Part shown: positions 1 to 11,409 of the stretch, piece after piece
How the letters are laid out: the number at the start of each line of letters is the position of its first letter
Position numbering within the stretch: the first letter of the stretch is position 1
Source of the DNA: Narthecium ossifragum
Taxonomy: Eukaryota > Streptophyta > Magnoliopsida > Dioscoreales > Nartheciaceae
Direction of reading: 5' to 3'
Length of the DNA: 64,000 nt
NCBI GenBank assembly: GCA_963920575.1
Contig: OY986964.1
Span: forward strand, 19,945,395-20,009,394
Position numbers and translations under genes: made by a program
The notes under the pieces: generated by a model
What the model saw: the letters and a program-made list of their open reading frames with translations, nothing else
Database searches by the model: none
Told to the model about the DNA's origin: nothing

Positions 1-2
1 AC

Positions 3-1481
3 GCAGTGCAGAGTATGCCAGCAGTTCTAGCCAGAGTGTTGGAGGCACAGCACAGTGACCCAGAGCTCGAGGAGTTACGCACAGCAGCGGGCACGGAGGG
101 GGCAGACGGAGACTGGACAGTATCGCCAGACGGAGGGCTACGGTTCAGAGGCAGAGTAGCAGTTCCAGCAGATCCAGTTCTTCGAGTCGACGTTCTACGA
201 GAGTTCCACCACTCTCGCTTTGCGGTTCACCCCGGCGGCACCAAGATGTACCAGGATCTTCGGCGACAGTTCTGGTGGCGCGGGATGAAGAGAGCAGTGA
301 CGGAGTTCGTATCGCGCTGCCTTACCTGTCAGAAGGTCAAGGCAGAGCACCAGCGGACTCCGGGGTTACTTCAGCCGCTTCCACTAGCTGAGTGGAAGTG
401 GGAGCACATCACGATGGACTTCGTGACTGGGCTACCGAGATCTTCTAGGGGGAATGACGCGATTTGGGTCATCGTTGATCGATTGACCAAATCGGCGCAC
501 TTTCTGCCTATGCGGGTGACAGACTCGACGGACAGGTTGGGTAGCTTGTACGTCCGAGAGGTGGTCAGACTGCACGGAGTTCCAGTTTCTATCGTGTCAG
601 ACCGTGACCCCAGGTTCACCAGCAGGTTCTGGCGCGACTTTCAGGAGGCAGTTGGCACACTCCTGACTTTTAGTACAGTCTTCCATCCGCAGACAGACGG
701 GCAGTCAGAGCGGACGATCCAGATCTTAGAGGACATGCTGAGAGCATGTGTCCTCGATGCAGGAGGCAGCTGGGAGGAGCACGTTCCCTTGGTGGAGTTC
801 GCCTACAACAACAGCTACCAGTCCAGTCTTGGAGTAGCACCTTTCGAGGCGTTGTACGGTAGGCCGTGTCGTTCCCCAGTGTGCTGGACAGAGGTTAGAG
901 AGGCTTCACTCACCGGCCCAGACATCGTCAGGCGGTCGTCAGAGCGGTTGGTACAGATCAGGCAGAGGCTTCTGACGGCTCAGAGCCGGCAGAAGAGTTA
1001 TGCAGATCAGAGGCGACGACCGTTGGAGTTTGCAGTCGGCGACCGAGTGTTCTTGCGAGCATCGCCGTACAGAGGTTCTGTAAGGTTTGGCAGAGGTGGC
1101 AAGTTGGCGCCGAGGTTCGTCGGGCCGTTTGAGATCTTAGAGAGGGTCGGCGAGGTAGCTTACCGCCTGGATCTTCCTCAGCACATGTCTGCTGTGCATC
1201 CGACTTTCCATGTGTCGATGCTGAGGAAGTATCACCCAGACCCGTCTCATGTCATCAGGGTGGATGACATTGAGCTTGAGGCAGACGTGAGCTTTGTTGA
1301 GCAGCCGGTTCAGGTACTTGACCGAAGGGATCAGGTCTTGCGGGGCAAGACGATTCCCTTGGTCAAGGTACTGTGGAGGCACAGAGGCACCGAGGAGGTC
1401 ACTTGGGAGCGCGAGGCGCGCATGCGGCAGGAGTTTTCGCAGTTGTTTTCTTCTCCAGGTACTTCTTGTCCTGTCCTCTAG
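3..1481 (+). CDS. Tekay/Del-type Ty3/gypsy pol, 3' part: integrase plus chromodomain (partial)
   Basis: The frame is open through the left edge, so this is the C-terminal part of a gag-pol polyprotein. Counting residues from position 6, an HHCC zinc-binding region lies at about 68-108 (FHHSRF to CLTC). The integrase core has D138 (MDFV), D199 (SDRDPRF) and E235 (DGQSER), a DD35E spacing. A GPF module follows (RFVGPFEIL) and the last 60 residues resemble the C-terminal chromodomain of chromoviruses (VLWRHRGTEEVTWE). Integrase joins element cDNA to host DNA, and in this family the chromodomain is thought to steer insertion to heterochromatin. There is no stop or frameshift in this 491-codon stretch and the frame ends 73 bp before the 3' LTR, so this is one of the best-preserved coding regions here. 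Family assignment rests on recognition of the protein pattern, not a search. Confidence 0.93.
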   Translation, partial: AVQSMPAVLARVLEAQHSDPELEELRTAAGTEGADGDWTVSPDGGLRFRGRVAVPADPVLRVDVLREFHHSRFAVHPGGTKMYQDLRRQFWWRGMKRAVTEFVSRCLTCQKVKAEHQRTPGLLQPLPLAEWKWEHITMDFVTGLPRSSRGNDAIWVIVDRLTKSAHFLPMRVTDSTDRLGSLYVREVVRLHGVPVSIVSDRDPRFTSRFWRDFQEAVGTLLTFSTVFHPQTDGQSERTIQILEDMLRACVLDAGGSWEEHVPLVEFAYNNSYQSSLGVAPFEALYGRPCRSPVCWTEVREASLTGPDIVRRSSERLVQIRQRLLTAQSRQKSYADQRRRPLEFAVGDRVFLRASPYRGSVRFGRGGKLAPRFVGPFEILERVGEVAYRLDLPQHMSAVHPTFHVSMLRKYHPDPSHVIRVDDIELEADVSFVEQPVQVLDRRDQVLRGKTIPLVKVLWRHRGTEEVTWEREARMRQEFSQLFSSPGTSCPVL

Positions 1482-1554
1482 TGTAGCTGTTTTATTGTTC
1501 CGAGCCCTACCCTTATCGAATCTCGGGACGAGATTTCCTTTAAGGGTAATAGGA
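1482..1554 (+). other. 3' untranslated end and polypurine tract of the leftmost Tekay element
   Basis: This is the short spacer between the pol stop codon and the LTR. It ends in a purine-rich run (TTTAAGGGTAATAGGA) directly before the LTR start TGTGAGG. The same spacer, reversed, follows the LTR at the right end of the window (63982-64000), which confirms that it is part of the element. Confidence 0.8.
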
Positions 1555-3998
1555 TGTGAGGACCTGCCCCTCTACCCCTGTGGCTCGTTGTAGACCGCAA
1601 GGGCAATTTGGTAAATTGCGCCTTGTTGGTTTGTTTCACACCCGCGTGTGCACACACTGGCCTTGTCTGTGTTCATGTTTGTTTAGAATGGCAAGGTGAA
1701 CCCGAGATCAGAAGATCTGAGCTTGGGCTTGTGTTTTAGCCCAAGTTTGCCTTTCTGAGTAAAGGAGATCGATCTGGATAGCTAGGGAGATCGATCTGGA
1801 TTGCAAAGGAGATCGATCTGGATTTCAAGGAGATCGATCTGGATTTCAAGGAGATCGATCTGGATTGCAAAGGAGATCGATCTCACATGCCTTGGAGATC
1901 GATCATGCTCGAGTCGGTGCTTTCTTTCTCTTTCGCGAGGACGGCCGTCGGCCGTCGCTCTCCCCTGTCAGAGAGGGAAGACTTCCCCTCCCCTCTCCCA
2001 GCTTTTCCCCCGTTTTCCCGGCTTCCCCAGGCTTTTCCTTCCTTTTCCTTCCTTCCCTTCTCTTCTCTTCTTCTTCCTTCCTTCTCTCTTTCCCGCGGTG
2101 CTCTGTTTTCTTCCCTTTACCGCCGGCGAGCTTCATCTCCTCCGTTCTCCCTCCTCCGGCCATCTTTTTTGGTGTTCTAAGGCTCGTTGGATTCGTGACA
2201 ACGAGATGAAGATCCCTAAAGAGGTTTGGAGGCTTGTTGGTGATCAAATCGCGGGGAATCAGCCGAGGAAAGCGCAGCTAGGTAGGGTTATACCTACTGT
2301 GTTCTTTTCGGGTTTTCTTGAGATCTAGCCGTTGGATCTTGTTGATCCTTGCTTTGTTGGACTCCTTATACCTCGTAGAATAACTGATTTAAGTGTCATG
2401 TTAATCAGTTGAGATTTGTGTTGGTTTTATGCAAGATTAGTCTCGGATTTCTGGTTTTCTGCTGTTCTTGAGAAACAGCCGGCTTGCGGCGAGTTTTCCG
2501 GCCGAGGAGTACATAATCTTGGCTTTTCATAAACATAAGAGTTGTAGCTCTACTCGTTAGGTTTCCATTCCATCTTGTTTCATATTTTTCTGATTTATAT
2601 ACGATTTCTTATGAATTGTTTTCTGGAGGGCTGCGTTGCAGCAATTAATGGGTAAGTTAGTTTGATTAACGATTTTGATTAGCGTTTTCCTGTTAATCCA
2701 ACCGTTTGATGATTATGATTTTTTGATATGATGATCCTGGTTTATACACCTACTTGTGGCTAAGTTGGATCTTGAATCCGACGTCGTTTGGGCGTCGAAT
2801 CGACGGGATCAATTAGCCCCTAAGTAGAGGCTTTGGGTGTTTTTGAATATAATATTATATTTCGGAATATAATTTTATATTGTGGTTTGTTCATCATCGT
2901 TTTCGGGGTTGCTTCCCGTTGCAGGAGTCCGCGGTTGACGGTCGCGGTACCGTCGTAATGCCGGGACCCGCTGCGGATCGGCTGGCAGCGGTTGGTGGTA
3001 CCGCTGCAGCGATCCAGTAGACTTATATGATGCTTGACATACTGTTGCATGCCTTTCCTATTATCTGTGTGTGTAATAGCATGCATTGTTGTTGTGTGCA
3101 TTAGTTGCATTGGTTAGGGCGTGGGTGATCCTTGGGTTGCTGTCCCGAGGCTGGAAGCTCGGACTTAGCCCTAGGACCAGGGTTGGGCTGTTAGGACCCG
3201 GTTTGAATTGTGATATCCAGTCGATTCGATGATAGGCTTAGATGACTGGCGCACTTATTGCTTGATGATTGTAGAGGTCGTGTCGGCCTCGAGTTGGATC
3301 TGAGGTGTAGCCGGTGTCCGGTTCTTCTTAAAACTCTTGAGTAGAGGATTTGCCTACTCAGTGGTGTCTCTTCCCACCAAACAGTGTTCAGTGTCCTGTT
3401 GAGAGTTAGCAGTGTCGTTTCCTGCTACTGAGTGTGACCTGACATGTGACCAGTCCGGTTGGAAGACCATGATCGTGGGCCTCAGGGACACGCGGTGGGG
3501 TTATGGGACCCCTGTATACACCCAGATTTCACTTGAGGGCGACACTGTTGCGTTTCCCTCTTCCTTCTGTGTGTCGTAGTGTAGATCCCTACTGAGCTTA
3601 GTGCTCACTCCTACCCGGGCTGCGTTTTGCAGGTGCAGGCGTCAGTTCTTCCTCTGTAGCCCCTACCGGGCAGTTGGATGGCGGTGCGGCGACGCCTGGT
3701 GGCTTTTGAGAGGTGGCGATATTTTCTGCTTTTACCCTTATGTTAGTTAGTCTCCTACGGGAGTGATGTTGTACTTTGAATCTTCCCCTCTCCGAGGATT
3801 TGTATATATTAACACTTGAGTTTTTAATCTGAGGTTCGGGGTTTTGCTAATTATATTGTTTTTAATTGAGGGTGTTTTGGTGGATTGCTAGGGAGACCAA
3901 TAGCTTAGAGGGAACCCTCGTCGTTCTTTTTCCGCGTTGGTTAGGTTCCGGTTCGCGTCGCCCGGCCCGGTTGGGCTTTCGCGGGTCGGGGCGCGACA
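1555..3998 (+). repeat. 3' LTR of the leftmost Tekay element (2444 bp)
   Basis: It starts TGTGAGGACC and ends GGGCGCGACA, so it has TG...CA ends. It follows the polypurine tract directly. Related LTRs of 2.4-2.8 kb occur at 27111, 39718, 51854 (minus), 55814, 57140 (minus) and 61565 (minus). It holds a perfect inverted repeat GCAATTTGGTAAATTGC at 1603-1619, a GATCGATC array, a pyrimidine-rich stretch (about 1975-2100) and a long non-coding tail. Open frames inside it are low-complexity and not genes. The 5' LTR is outside the window. Confidence 0.9.
1767..1904 (+). repeat. Seven-copy GATCGATC array in the Tekay LTR
   Basis: The palindrome GATCGATC starts at 1767, 1789, 1811, 1832, 1853, 1875 and 1897, a period of 21-22 bp. 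The unit is roughly GGAGATCGATCTGGATT plus a short spacer. Such an array in the U3 part of an LTR could be a binding-site cluster. No factor is known to me for it. Confidence 0.85.
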
Positions 3999-4571
3999 CA
4001 TCATGTGACCAGTTCTTCTGGAACACCATGATCGTGGACCTCAGGGACACGTGATGGGGTTTTGAGACCTCTGTATACACCCAGGTCTTACTTGAGTGTG
4101 ACACTGTTGTGTTTTCCTCTTCCTTTTGTGTGTTGTAGTGTAGTTTCCCTGCTGAGCTTAGTTGCTCACTCCTACTCGGGCTGCGTTTTTGCAGGTGCAG
4201 GCGTTAGCTCCTCTTTGGTGGCTCTTACCGGGCAGTTGGTCGGCGGTGCGGCAGCGCGAGGCAGAGTCTGAGAGGTGGCGATCTTTTACTGCTTTTGAAC
4301 CCTATGTTAGTTAGTCTCCTACGGAAGTGTTTATATAAATGTTGTATTCGAATATTCCCCTCTCCGACGATATGTAGTTTAAACTCTTTTGGAATTGTAA
4401 TCTGGGGTTCGAGGTTTGCTTAATTTATTGTTGCTTAAACTGAGGGTATTTTGATGAACTGTTTAGGGAGACCAATAGGTTAGAGGGAACCCTCGCCAAA
4501 TTTCCGCGTTTTGTTAGGTTCCGGTTCGCGTCGCCCGGCCCGGTTGGACTTTCGAGTGTCTGGGCGTGACA
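3999..4571 (+). repeat. 3' end of a second Tekay-family LTR, the target of the first
   Basis: The segment resembles the last 560 bp of the LTR at 1555-3998: shared blocks include CCATGATCGTGG, CAGGGACACG, CTGTATACACCCAG and a GGGCGTGACA end. The simplest reading is that the leftmost element inserted into an older LTR of its own family. The 5' part of that older LTR would lie left of the window. The bases after the inserted LTR are CATCA, but the other copy of the target duplication cannot be seen. Confidence 0.75.
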
Positions 4572-4763
4572 ATATGTCTTGAGGATGTGTTGTCTATACT
4601 AGTATACTGAGGCCTGTATAGAGTCTATAGGGGTCTGGGAGAGCATTGATGGTCGTACGCTACGTATGTGCATGTAAGACTTACCCAGACTAGCCAGACC
4701 AGATTAGGATCAGTAAACTAGTATAGGATGTGGTACCTATACTAGAATACTGGGGTTGGGTAT
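4572..4763 (+). repeat. Fragment of another Tekay-like LTR (C), left of element B
   Basis: This continues on the far side of element B at 36949. The block TAGAGTCTATAGGGG, CATGTAAGAC and ACTAGCCAGACCA occurs both here (from about 4614) and again at 36947-37035, so this LTR carries an internal repeat of about 150 bp. The last five bases, GGTAT, are the left target duplication of element B. Confidence 0.7.
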
Positions 4764-6118
4764 TGTAGACACCAATTTTGACTAAGGTCAAATTTGAGGG
4801 TATTTACCCCTACTCGCCTCAGACATTCTTCGAAGGTATGTTATCAGACATACAAGTTCAAACACACAAAGAGCACACATACACTGCTCTATATGTGATC
4901 CTTCATGGTTTTGAAAGTATCCTACACAAACCAGAAGCATGAAGGGCGTTCCGATAATTTTACCCGCTCGAGGGTATTTTAGGAATTCAGGATAAAATGC
5001 ATGCCTGAACTCTATAAATATAATATCATAACCCTATATAGCTTTTACGGCATCCTACAAAAGCTAAGTCGATATAGGGGTATTTTGGTAATTTTACCAC
5101 ATCAAGGGTATTTTGGGGATTTAAGCAAAATATATGCTCAGACTCTCTCTTATAACTCAATGTGCCTTTTACATGATCCGGATAACATCCTACTTAAGTT
5201 AGAAGGACTCAGGGGCATTTTGGTAATTTTACCCACCTGGGATATTTTGGGAATTTTGATCAAAATATGTGTTCAGGATCCCTACAATATCTTAGAAATA
5301 TTCCTGTATGGTTTTTATAACATTTTATACAAACCGGAAGCATAAAGGGTATTTTCGGTAAAATTTGTCTTCTATGGGTATATTGGTCATTCTAGCCAAA
5401 TATAGGCTTGACCCACCTAGAACATTCTAAATTAGTCCTTGATGGTTTTGAAGGCATCCTACATAAACCAAGGATATATAAAAAGGGCATTTTTGGTCAT
5501 TTAGCCCCCATGGGTATTTTGGTCATTTGCTCTAAATGCATATTTGTCACAAATATACATGAAAAATATTGTTTCCACCCTTTAAAGTATCGTTTATTTT
5601 AAAGGCATTCTTGTCCAAAACATATATGGACTCTACACCAACCAAAATACCAAAAGGGTATTTTGGTAATTTCACCCTCATATCAGCCTTCTTAAAGCTT
5701 TGACGGCATCCTATACAAGCTACAGGGGTCGAGGGTATTTTGGGCATTCTAAACCTCCAGGGGTACAATGGTCCAAAATATGTGAAAGCATTCCTACCCT
5801 TTCTAGGGGCATTTTGGTCAAAAGACATGAATGATCTATAGCAGGGGTATTTTGGGAATTTACACTTACCCTTGTCTAAGGGCGTTAAGGTAAATTACAA
5901 CATGTTCAAATATTTGAAATTTGAATAGATATCTGAAATTTGAAGTTAAAATTCAAAATCAAGTTCAAATTTGAATTCAAATAGATCCTAACTCGCTAAC
6001 ATCCAAGATCTTAACTATCCAAATCTCAACCTCTTAACCATCCAAATCTCATCCTCTTGACCATCAAATCCCTAACCACATTTGAAAAAATCAGCCTCAA
6101 CTACTCCTAATCCTCACC

Positions 6119-6126
6119 TATAAATA
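6119..6126 (+). promoter_or_regulatory. TATA box of the B LTR
   Basis: TATAAATA sits in CCTATAAATAGAGGGG, which is repeated at the matching place in the 3' LTR (about 36369). Position in the LTR and context fit a Pol II core promoter starting the genomic RNA of the element. Confidence 0.75.
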
Positions 6127-6211
6127 GAGGGGGAGGGGTGAAGGCTTGAAGGGCTTGAAGGGCTTGAAAGGCTTGAAAGGCTTGAAAGAGGGTTGAACAC
6201 ATAGAAGGCTT

Positions 6212-6320
6212 GGAGAAGAAGGAAATTTATTTCCTTGAAGACACCGAGAGAAAGGAGAAGGAAATTTATTTCCTTGAAAACGCTGAGAGAAAGGAGAAGG
6301 AAACTTATTTCCTTGAAGAT
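6212..6320 (+). repeat. Triplicated about 40-bp block with a near-palindrome, downstream of the TATA box
   Basis: Three copies of GGAGAAGGAAATTTATTTCC followed by TTGAAGACxCCGAGAGAAA occur in a row. Each copy holds the near-palindrome AAGGAAATTTATTTCCTT. The same triplet is present in the 3' LTR (about 36453-36565). The open frames on either strand across it are repeat artefacts. Confidence 0.75.
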
Positions 6321-6702
6321 CGTGCCATCAATCCAAAAGTCCAAAGCAAGAGATTCAAGGGTTTTTCATCGGCAACGAAGGTGCGGGTCGAAGGCCTAAG
6401 CCTTCACCCAAGATCCTTCTTATTTCCTTTCTTCTTCCTCTTCTTATTTTTTCATTTTGGATGTAACGGGATTTTAAGGCCCGAAGCCTTAATCAGGGGT
6501 TTTCCCTTTTGGGTTGTAATTGATGGGTTGCCAATCTCATCATCGGTATGTAGTTCCCAAAGAAAAGAGGATCTGCAGCTTGTGATGATATTGGGAACTC
6601 CGGAGTGTTGTTCCCACAAATCCCACCATGTAATTCAAACTTTTGATCACAATAAAATTAACAAATCTCGTTTCCCCGACATCTCGATTTTATTGTCGAA
6701 CA

Positions 6703-6727
6703 AAATCTGGCACGCCCGGTGGGACAA
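6703..6727 (+). other. Primer-binding-site-like segment of element B
   Basis: Directly after the LTR end comes AAATCTGGCACGCCCGGTGG. From memory this pattern is common after the 5' LTR of Tat-lineage elements. I cannot say which tRNA would pair with it. Confidence 0.55.
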
Positions 6728-6831
6728 CACTCTACCCCTCATCTTTGGATTCGGTTCTTAAAATCCTTATATCTCCTACCTCAAAAAATATATACAAACA
6801 AAAAATATATGAACAAAAATCCCTACAGGAT

Positions 6832-9740
6832 ATGGCGTTCAATGGAGCTTCGTTCAACATATGCTTTGGCGATCTCTGTTTCAACATCCCTTTGGGGAGT
6901 GACGGCTTACCGATGTCCTCTACATCATCAACGGTTTCCCTCACACCGTTATCAACACCTCCGTCAACACCTCGAACAATATCTCCACCTGTGAAATCCT
7001 CTGCTGTCAAAACTCACTGCATGCGAGGAAACATGAAGAAACCTCTGCTGGTTGGAACTCATGTCCAGAAAAAAAGTGGTTCGAAACCTTCTTCGAGTAA
7101 TGGGGTCAAAGGAGATCACCAGCTGAGATCCACCCCCCTTCGAAAGAGTCAAGAACCATCCTCTCATGAAATCGTCACTACAGACGAAGAGGGATGGACT
7201 CCGGTTGTTCCAAGAAGGAAGAAGAAGTTGGCTGCTAAGGCTCCACCCTTCCAGAAAATTTCATGTCACATGCTAAAAACTCTAAAGTTAAGAATTATTC
7301 TCAAACTTTTCGATCCTCTGCTGTGCAGCATATAACTTCTAGAGCGGTCCACAAGTTACACATGAGTCATCCCAATGAGTCCCGGACCGGTCTCTACACA
7401 GCCAGAGATCATGGGGAGAACTTATACTCCGAATATGAGCATTGCTGAAAATACTGGGAGTCTAGACTCCCCAGTTACTACATATATTTACAGGATGTGG
7501 AGACTGCCTATATCAACTACATCAACCACGAGACGAATGCTCTCCATATCAAGAAGGAGGTCGAGAAAAGCGACACCGACACTCTGCATATCGAGCGAAG
7601 CATCAATTTTCCTGAAGCAAAAGGTCCTTCTGCTAAAAGGCGTGCTGACAAGAAAAAGAAAAAGAGAGATGATGTCTTCTATTCGCCGTACCAAGCTGAG
7701 GGCATGGGACACCCTTGCTATGGATTGCCACATAAAATCCAAGGAAACCAAGCTCAAACATCTTCTCCTACACGACGAGACATCGTAGACGAAGTCTTGT
7801 CAGAGAATTCCTTTGAGGTTTTTGCAGCAATGCCGGTCGGGATTCAAGATGATGAGGTATCTGCTTCAACTGACACCTCTTCGAATATCCCTGCCAAGAG
7901 GAGGAAGAAGAAGCCCACTGTTGAAGAATCCCAGAATGTAGTCATACCTCAAAATCGTCCTCGAACCAGGAGTGTGACTCGTTCCTTAAACAGCAAAGAG
8001 GCTAGTCCTGAACCATCATACGAAGAACAATTCCCTGCTCTTTCCAACTCTCCAGATCGTAGAGCGGTGTCACCTGATCGTTATCAAGTTCTCACCACCT
8101 CAATGGAGGAAGAACTCGATCAATTAAGGAACACCCTACAACTGAAGGAGGCAGAGGTGGTTAACTTGAGGGCTCAAATCCCTCAAGAGCAGGTCCCACA
8201 TGTAGGGAACACTTCCTCACCACCTCATGATCACCATCAGTCACATTCACATAGGAATCACACACCAAATATGGTACCTTTGGAAACAGTTTAAAGGATG
8301 ATTACTGAAAATATAAGATCCTTTCAAATGCAAAACCAATATGCTATAAGGCCCGGCTATATGAAGCCATATCCAGCTGAGGTTGACTTGGTCCCATTCC
8401 CCGATAACTATAGACAACCCCAATTCACCAAATTCAACGGAAGTGGATCCCCACATGAGCACATTGCTCATTTTCTTGCAGCTTGCCAAGATACGGTTCA
8501 CAACGGTGCACTGCTATTTCGCCAGTTTGTGCAGACTCTTATTGGTCCAGCCTTTACTTGGTACAGCAAGCTACAGCCAGGCTCCATCACCTCGTCGGAG
8601 CAGATGCAAGTAGCATTCATCCAAAGGTTTTATAGCACCCAAAGGAATGTGGGAATTACAGAACTTACCCAGACAGAGCAAAACTCACATGAGAAGGTTG
8701 CGGACTTCATCAATCGGTGGAGAAACCTCAGTATTCACTGCCCGCAACCCATTTCAGAGGCGGAAGTGGTACGCATGTGCATGAACAATCTTCGCCGAGA
8801 GATGGCAGTCTATTTACAAGGTGTTCGTCCGCTTACCTTTGAAGAATTGGCTTCCAAGGCAACAGATATCGAAAACTATCTCCAACATGTAGCCCAGAAG
8901 ACAGGCGTGGTGTTGAACCTTGCCAAAAAAGGATAAAGCTCCTCCCAAAGGAAAAGCGGTGATGCAGACTTCCACAACACAGAACCCTAGGCCAAAGGAG
9001 ATCTACATTCCAAAAAATCATATGCGATCTAAGGATATCCATGCGGAAAATGCCCCGAGGAGAGTAAAGACCCTTAAAGAAAGAATAGAAAAAGAATATT
9101 CTTTCCCTCGAGAAGAAGTGGCTGATATGTTTAAAGGTCTGAAGGACCTTGGACTGATAGAGCTCCCAGAGCCGAGACGTCCGCAAGAGGTAAATAAAGT
9201 AAACGAACCTCTATATTGCCACTATCACAGGATCTTGGGCCACACCTTACAAGATTGTTTTGTTCTGAAGGATAAAATTCAGAAACTGATCGATGATGGA
9301 GTCATGGACGTCGAACTTCTAAAGAAGCTTCAAAAGTAGAAGAAGGCAGAATCAACATACATGATGTCTACCACGCTCCCTTCCTCAGAGTTCGACGCTC
9401 CATACAACTACACTCCTTCGACTCTTTTGTTAGAGAATTTGGAGCATCTCTCTTCAATACATTCTTGTCAAGACGAACATGCACTCATCCCTCTTTACAT
9501 TCCCACAGAAGTGCACATGGCCCCCATCCTCAAACCTGTTGAAGGGTGTCCTTGGCCGACATTGGAAGATTTACATCCTCCCAATACGGATGATGAAGAG
9601 TCCCTATCTGATGAAGAGCCATGTTATGATCGGTATGGGAGACCCTACATCAGCAAAAGCAGACGAAGAAGAATGCCTTTAAGGAGAGGGTTAGAGCTGG
9701 CAGGCTCAACGCCCCAAGACCTCCACTCCCTCAAGGCTAG
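6832..9740 (+). pseudogene. gag of Tat element B, broken and split by element E
   Basis: The likely start is ATG 6832 (MAFNGASFN). A serine- and lysine-rich N-terminal region runs to about 8290 and changes frame near 7260 and 7490. A TAA at 8292-8294 interrupts the frame, which goes on at 8298 into the gag domain (KFNGSGSPHEHIAHF, FTWYSKLQPGSI, FINRWRNLSIHCPQPIS). A one-base slip in the A run near 8925 shifts to the frame holding a zinc-knuckle-like CHYHRILGHTLQDC (about 9220-9261). A TAG follows at 9337-9339. The frame then runs to 9740, where the Athila element starts. Gag would form the virus-like particle and bind element RNA. No functional protein can come from this copy. Confidence 0.85.
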
Positions 9741-9909
9741 TGATAAGACGTGAAAAGTGCATAAATCACCCTTTTAACTTGATCTTGTTAGTCTCCGAGC
9801 AAGGCCTTACTGATGGATTTTACCCTATTACAGGTACAAGTGCCCTCAACGAGGATTGGATCAAGTTCCGAGCTTAAACGATGTCATTCGGGCCAGTTTT
9901 TATGAAGAA

Positions 9910-10278
9910 GATCGATCCTGTATTGATGAAGGATCGATCCTTTGAAGTGCTTTAAGAAGGAGCCAATCAGGACAACAAGGATCGATCCTATGGCATGAGA
10001 GGATCGATCATTTTTGTGCATTTTCTCAGTGATAGAACGCAAGTTCTGAAGGATCGATCTTCACCCTGGGAAGGATCGATCACTTTTGCACATTTTCCAG
10101 TGACAGAACGCAAATTCTAGAGGATCGATCTTCACACACTTGAGGATCGATCTTCATCGGGGCGCAGCCAGAATTCAAGAAGAAAAGATCGATCCTTTCC
10201 TATGGGAGGATCGATCCTTCACGGGACCAGCGATCACACGAAGCGAATGATCGATCCTTCACCCTATGAGGATCGATC
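9910..10278 (+). repeat. Twelve GATCGATC sites in the E LTR, upstream of its TATA box
   Basis: The first copy is at 9910-9917 and the last at 10271-10278, about 65 bp before the TATA box. Most read GAGGATCGATCCTT or AAGGATCGATCTTC, that is, the palindrome extends to 10-14 bp. Spacing is irregular, often paired with a gap of about 20 bp. The same cluster is present in the 3' LTR at 22450-22818. Confidence 0.85.
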
Positions 10279-10342
10279 CTTTGGTGCCAGCCGAGCAAAA
10301 TCAATGGCCCAGATCTAATCCGAGTGGGGGAGGCTTGTTTAC

Positions 10343-10350
10343 TATAAATA
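10343..10350 (+). promoter_or_regulatory. TATA box of the E LTR
   Basis: TATAAATA occurs in ACTATAAATAGACCCC. A sequence like AGATCTAATCCGAGT lies about 30 bp upstream, and both features recur in the D LTR (TATAAATA at 39521), which suggests a conserved Athila core promoter. Confidence 0.75.
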
Positions 10351-11392
10351 GACCCCTTAGGGGGGATTTTAGGAGTCTTCTCTTAGTTTTCTCCAGCCCT
10401 TCTAGGTTTCTTACCCAATTGAGAGGAGGACTTCTTGGAGGGAATCCATGGGAGGGGAGCTTCATCAACCTCCATCCATGGATCTATCCAAGATGAGTAG
10501 CTAACTTCCTCCCTCTTGGGATTTTCATGTAGTTGTAGGATTCTTTTGTAGTTTTCTTAGGGTTTTGATGTGTAACCTTTAGGGATGATCTATTGTATGG
10601 ATTTGAGCATGATTTCTCTATCTTTGTACATGGATTTTATTTGTTGAATGGATGAATGCCTTTCTTTGGTATGAGTTAGGACTTGTGCATGATAGGTGTT
10701 TGTTGTTTTTCCCCAATGAGTTGGATGTGCTAGAAACACATCCAATGACATTGGGAGGACTACTAGCCCTAGATTAGAGATTAAGGATGCTAGAACCATC
10801 CCTATCTCTCTAATCAAAGGATCCATTCTATCTTTCTCTCGCATTGGATTCGAGGTGCTAGAACCATCTTGATCCAATGCCCGACTCCATGCAATATCTT
10901 TTTCTTGCGACGAATCGATCTTAATCGAAGGTTCGTTAGCGACGATAGAAGCTAATCACTCATTCGTCGACTTTGTGAATGTGATTATTTCCGGCGGATG
11001 ATCCTAAACCGACTTCCGTTGAGCGATAAGTGAGGCTAACCAGCCGCTTGTCGACTTCTTGATTTCGATCGTCCCAATTGGATTACACACCTTAATTCCT
11101 TAGGAGGCTACATTAGGACCTACAATGAAATGGAGATCCCAAGACTTCTCTATTATTAGTTATCTTTCTTTTCACTTAGTTAATTACTTCAATAGTCATT
11201 AATCCAAAACCCAAATTATTTTAGCTAGTTGTTTGGAGTTATCTATCGAGTACGTTAGTCATTTCTCATTTCCATGCGGATCGACGCGGACTCTCGCTAG
11301 CTACGTAGTAGTTAGTTAGGATTCGGTATAAATTGTAATCTTTGACGCCCTAGTCACTTTTAACGACGAGTGGTTTGGGCGCGTCAAATTTT

Positions 11393-11409
11393 TGGCGCCG
11401 TTGCCGGGA
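11393..11409 (+). other. Primer-binding site of Athila element E
   Basis: TGGCGCCGTTGCCGGGA follows the 5' LTR by six bases. This is the usual Athila-type primer-site context. The leader to the gag start (11410-11646) holds nothing else I can recognise. Confidence 0.75.

Larger units (their letters stand above)
4764..6702 (+). repeat. 5' LTR of Tat element B (1939 bp)
   Basis: It is paired with 35019-36943. The first 1.1 kb is built from degenerate copies of GGGTATTTTGGTAATTT spaced irregularly (for example near 5078, 5213, 5512, 5655, 5733, 5804 and 5842). The core promoter lies near 6119, followed by short GCTTGAAGG repeats and a triplicated block. The two LTRs differ at clearly more sites than the two LTRs of element E, in keeping with B being the older of the two. 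Confidence 0.92.
9741..11386 (+). repeat. 5' LTR of Athila element E (1646 bp)
   Basis: It is colinear without gaps with 22281-23926 (offset 12540). It holds twelve GATCGATC copies, then a TATA box at 10343. No gene is supported inside it. Short open frames around 10266-10877 appear in both LTR copies. Confidence 0.95.

Noticed and set aside
1767..1904. GATCGATC as a bacterial Dam methylation or vector signal
   Set aside because: The sites lie in plant LTRs repeated at several loci with target duplications; nothing suggests bacterial DNA or cloning vector.
1801..2328. Open frames of 97-175 codons on both strands inside the Tekay LTR
   Set aside because: They cover the GATCGATC array and a pyrimidine-rich block; the composition opens several frames at once and no domain is seen. 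The same happens in the LTRs at 39718 and 61565.
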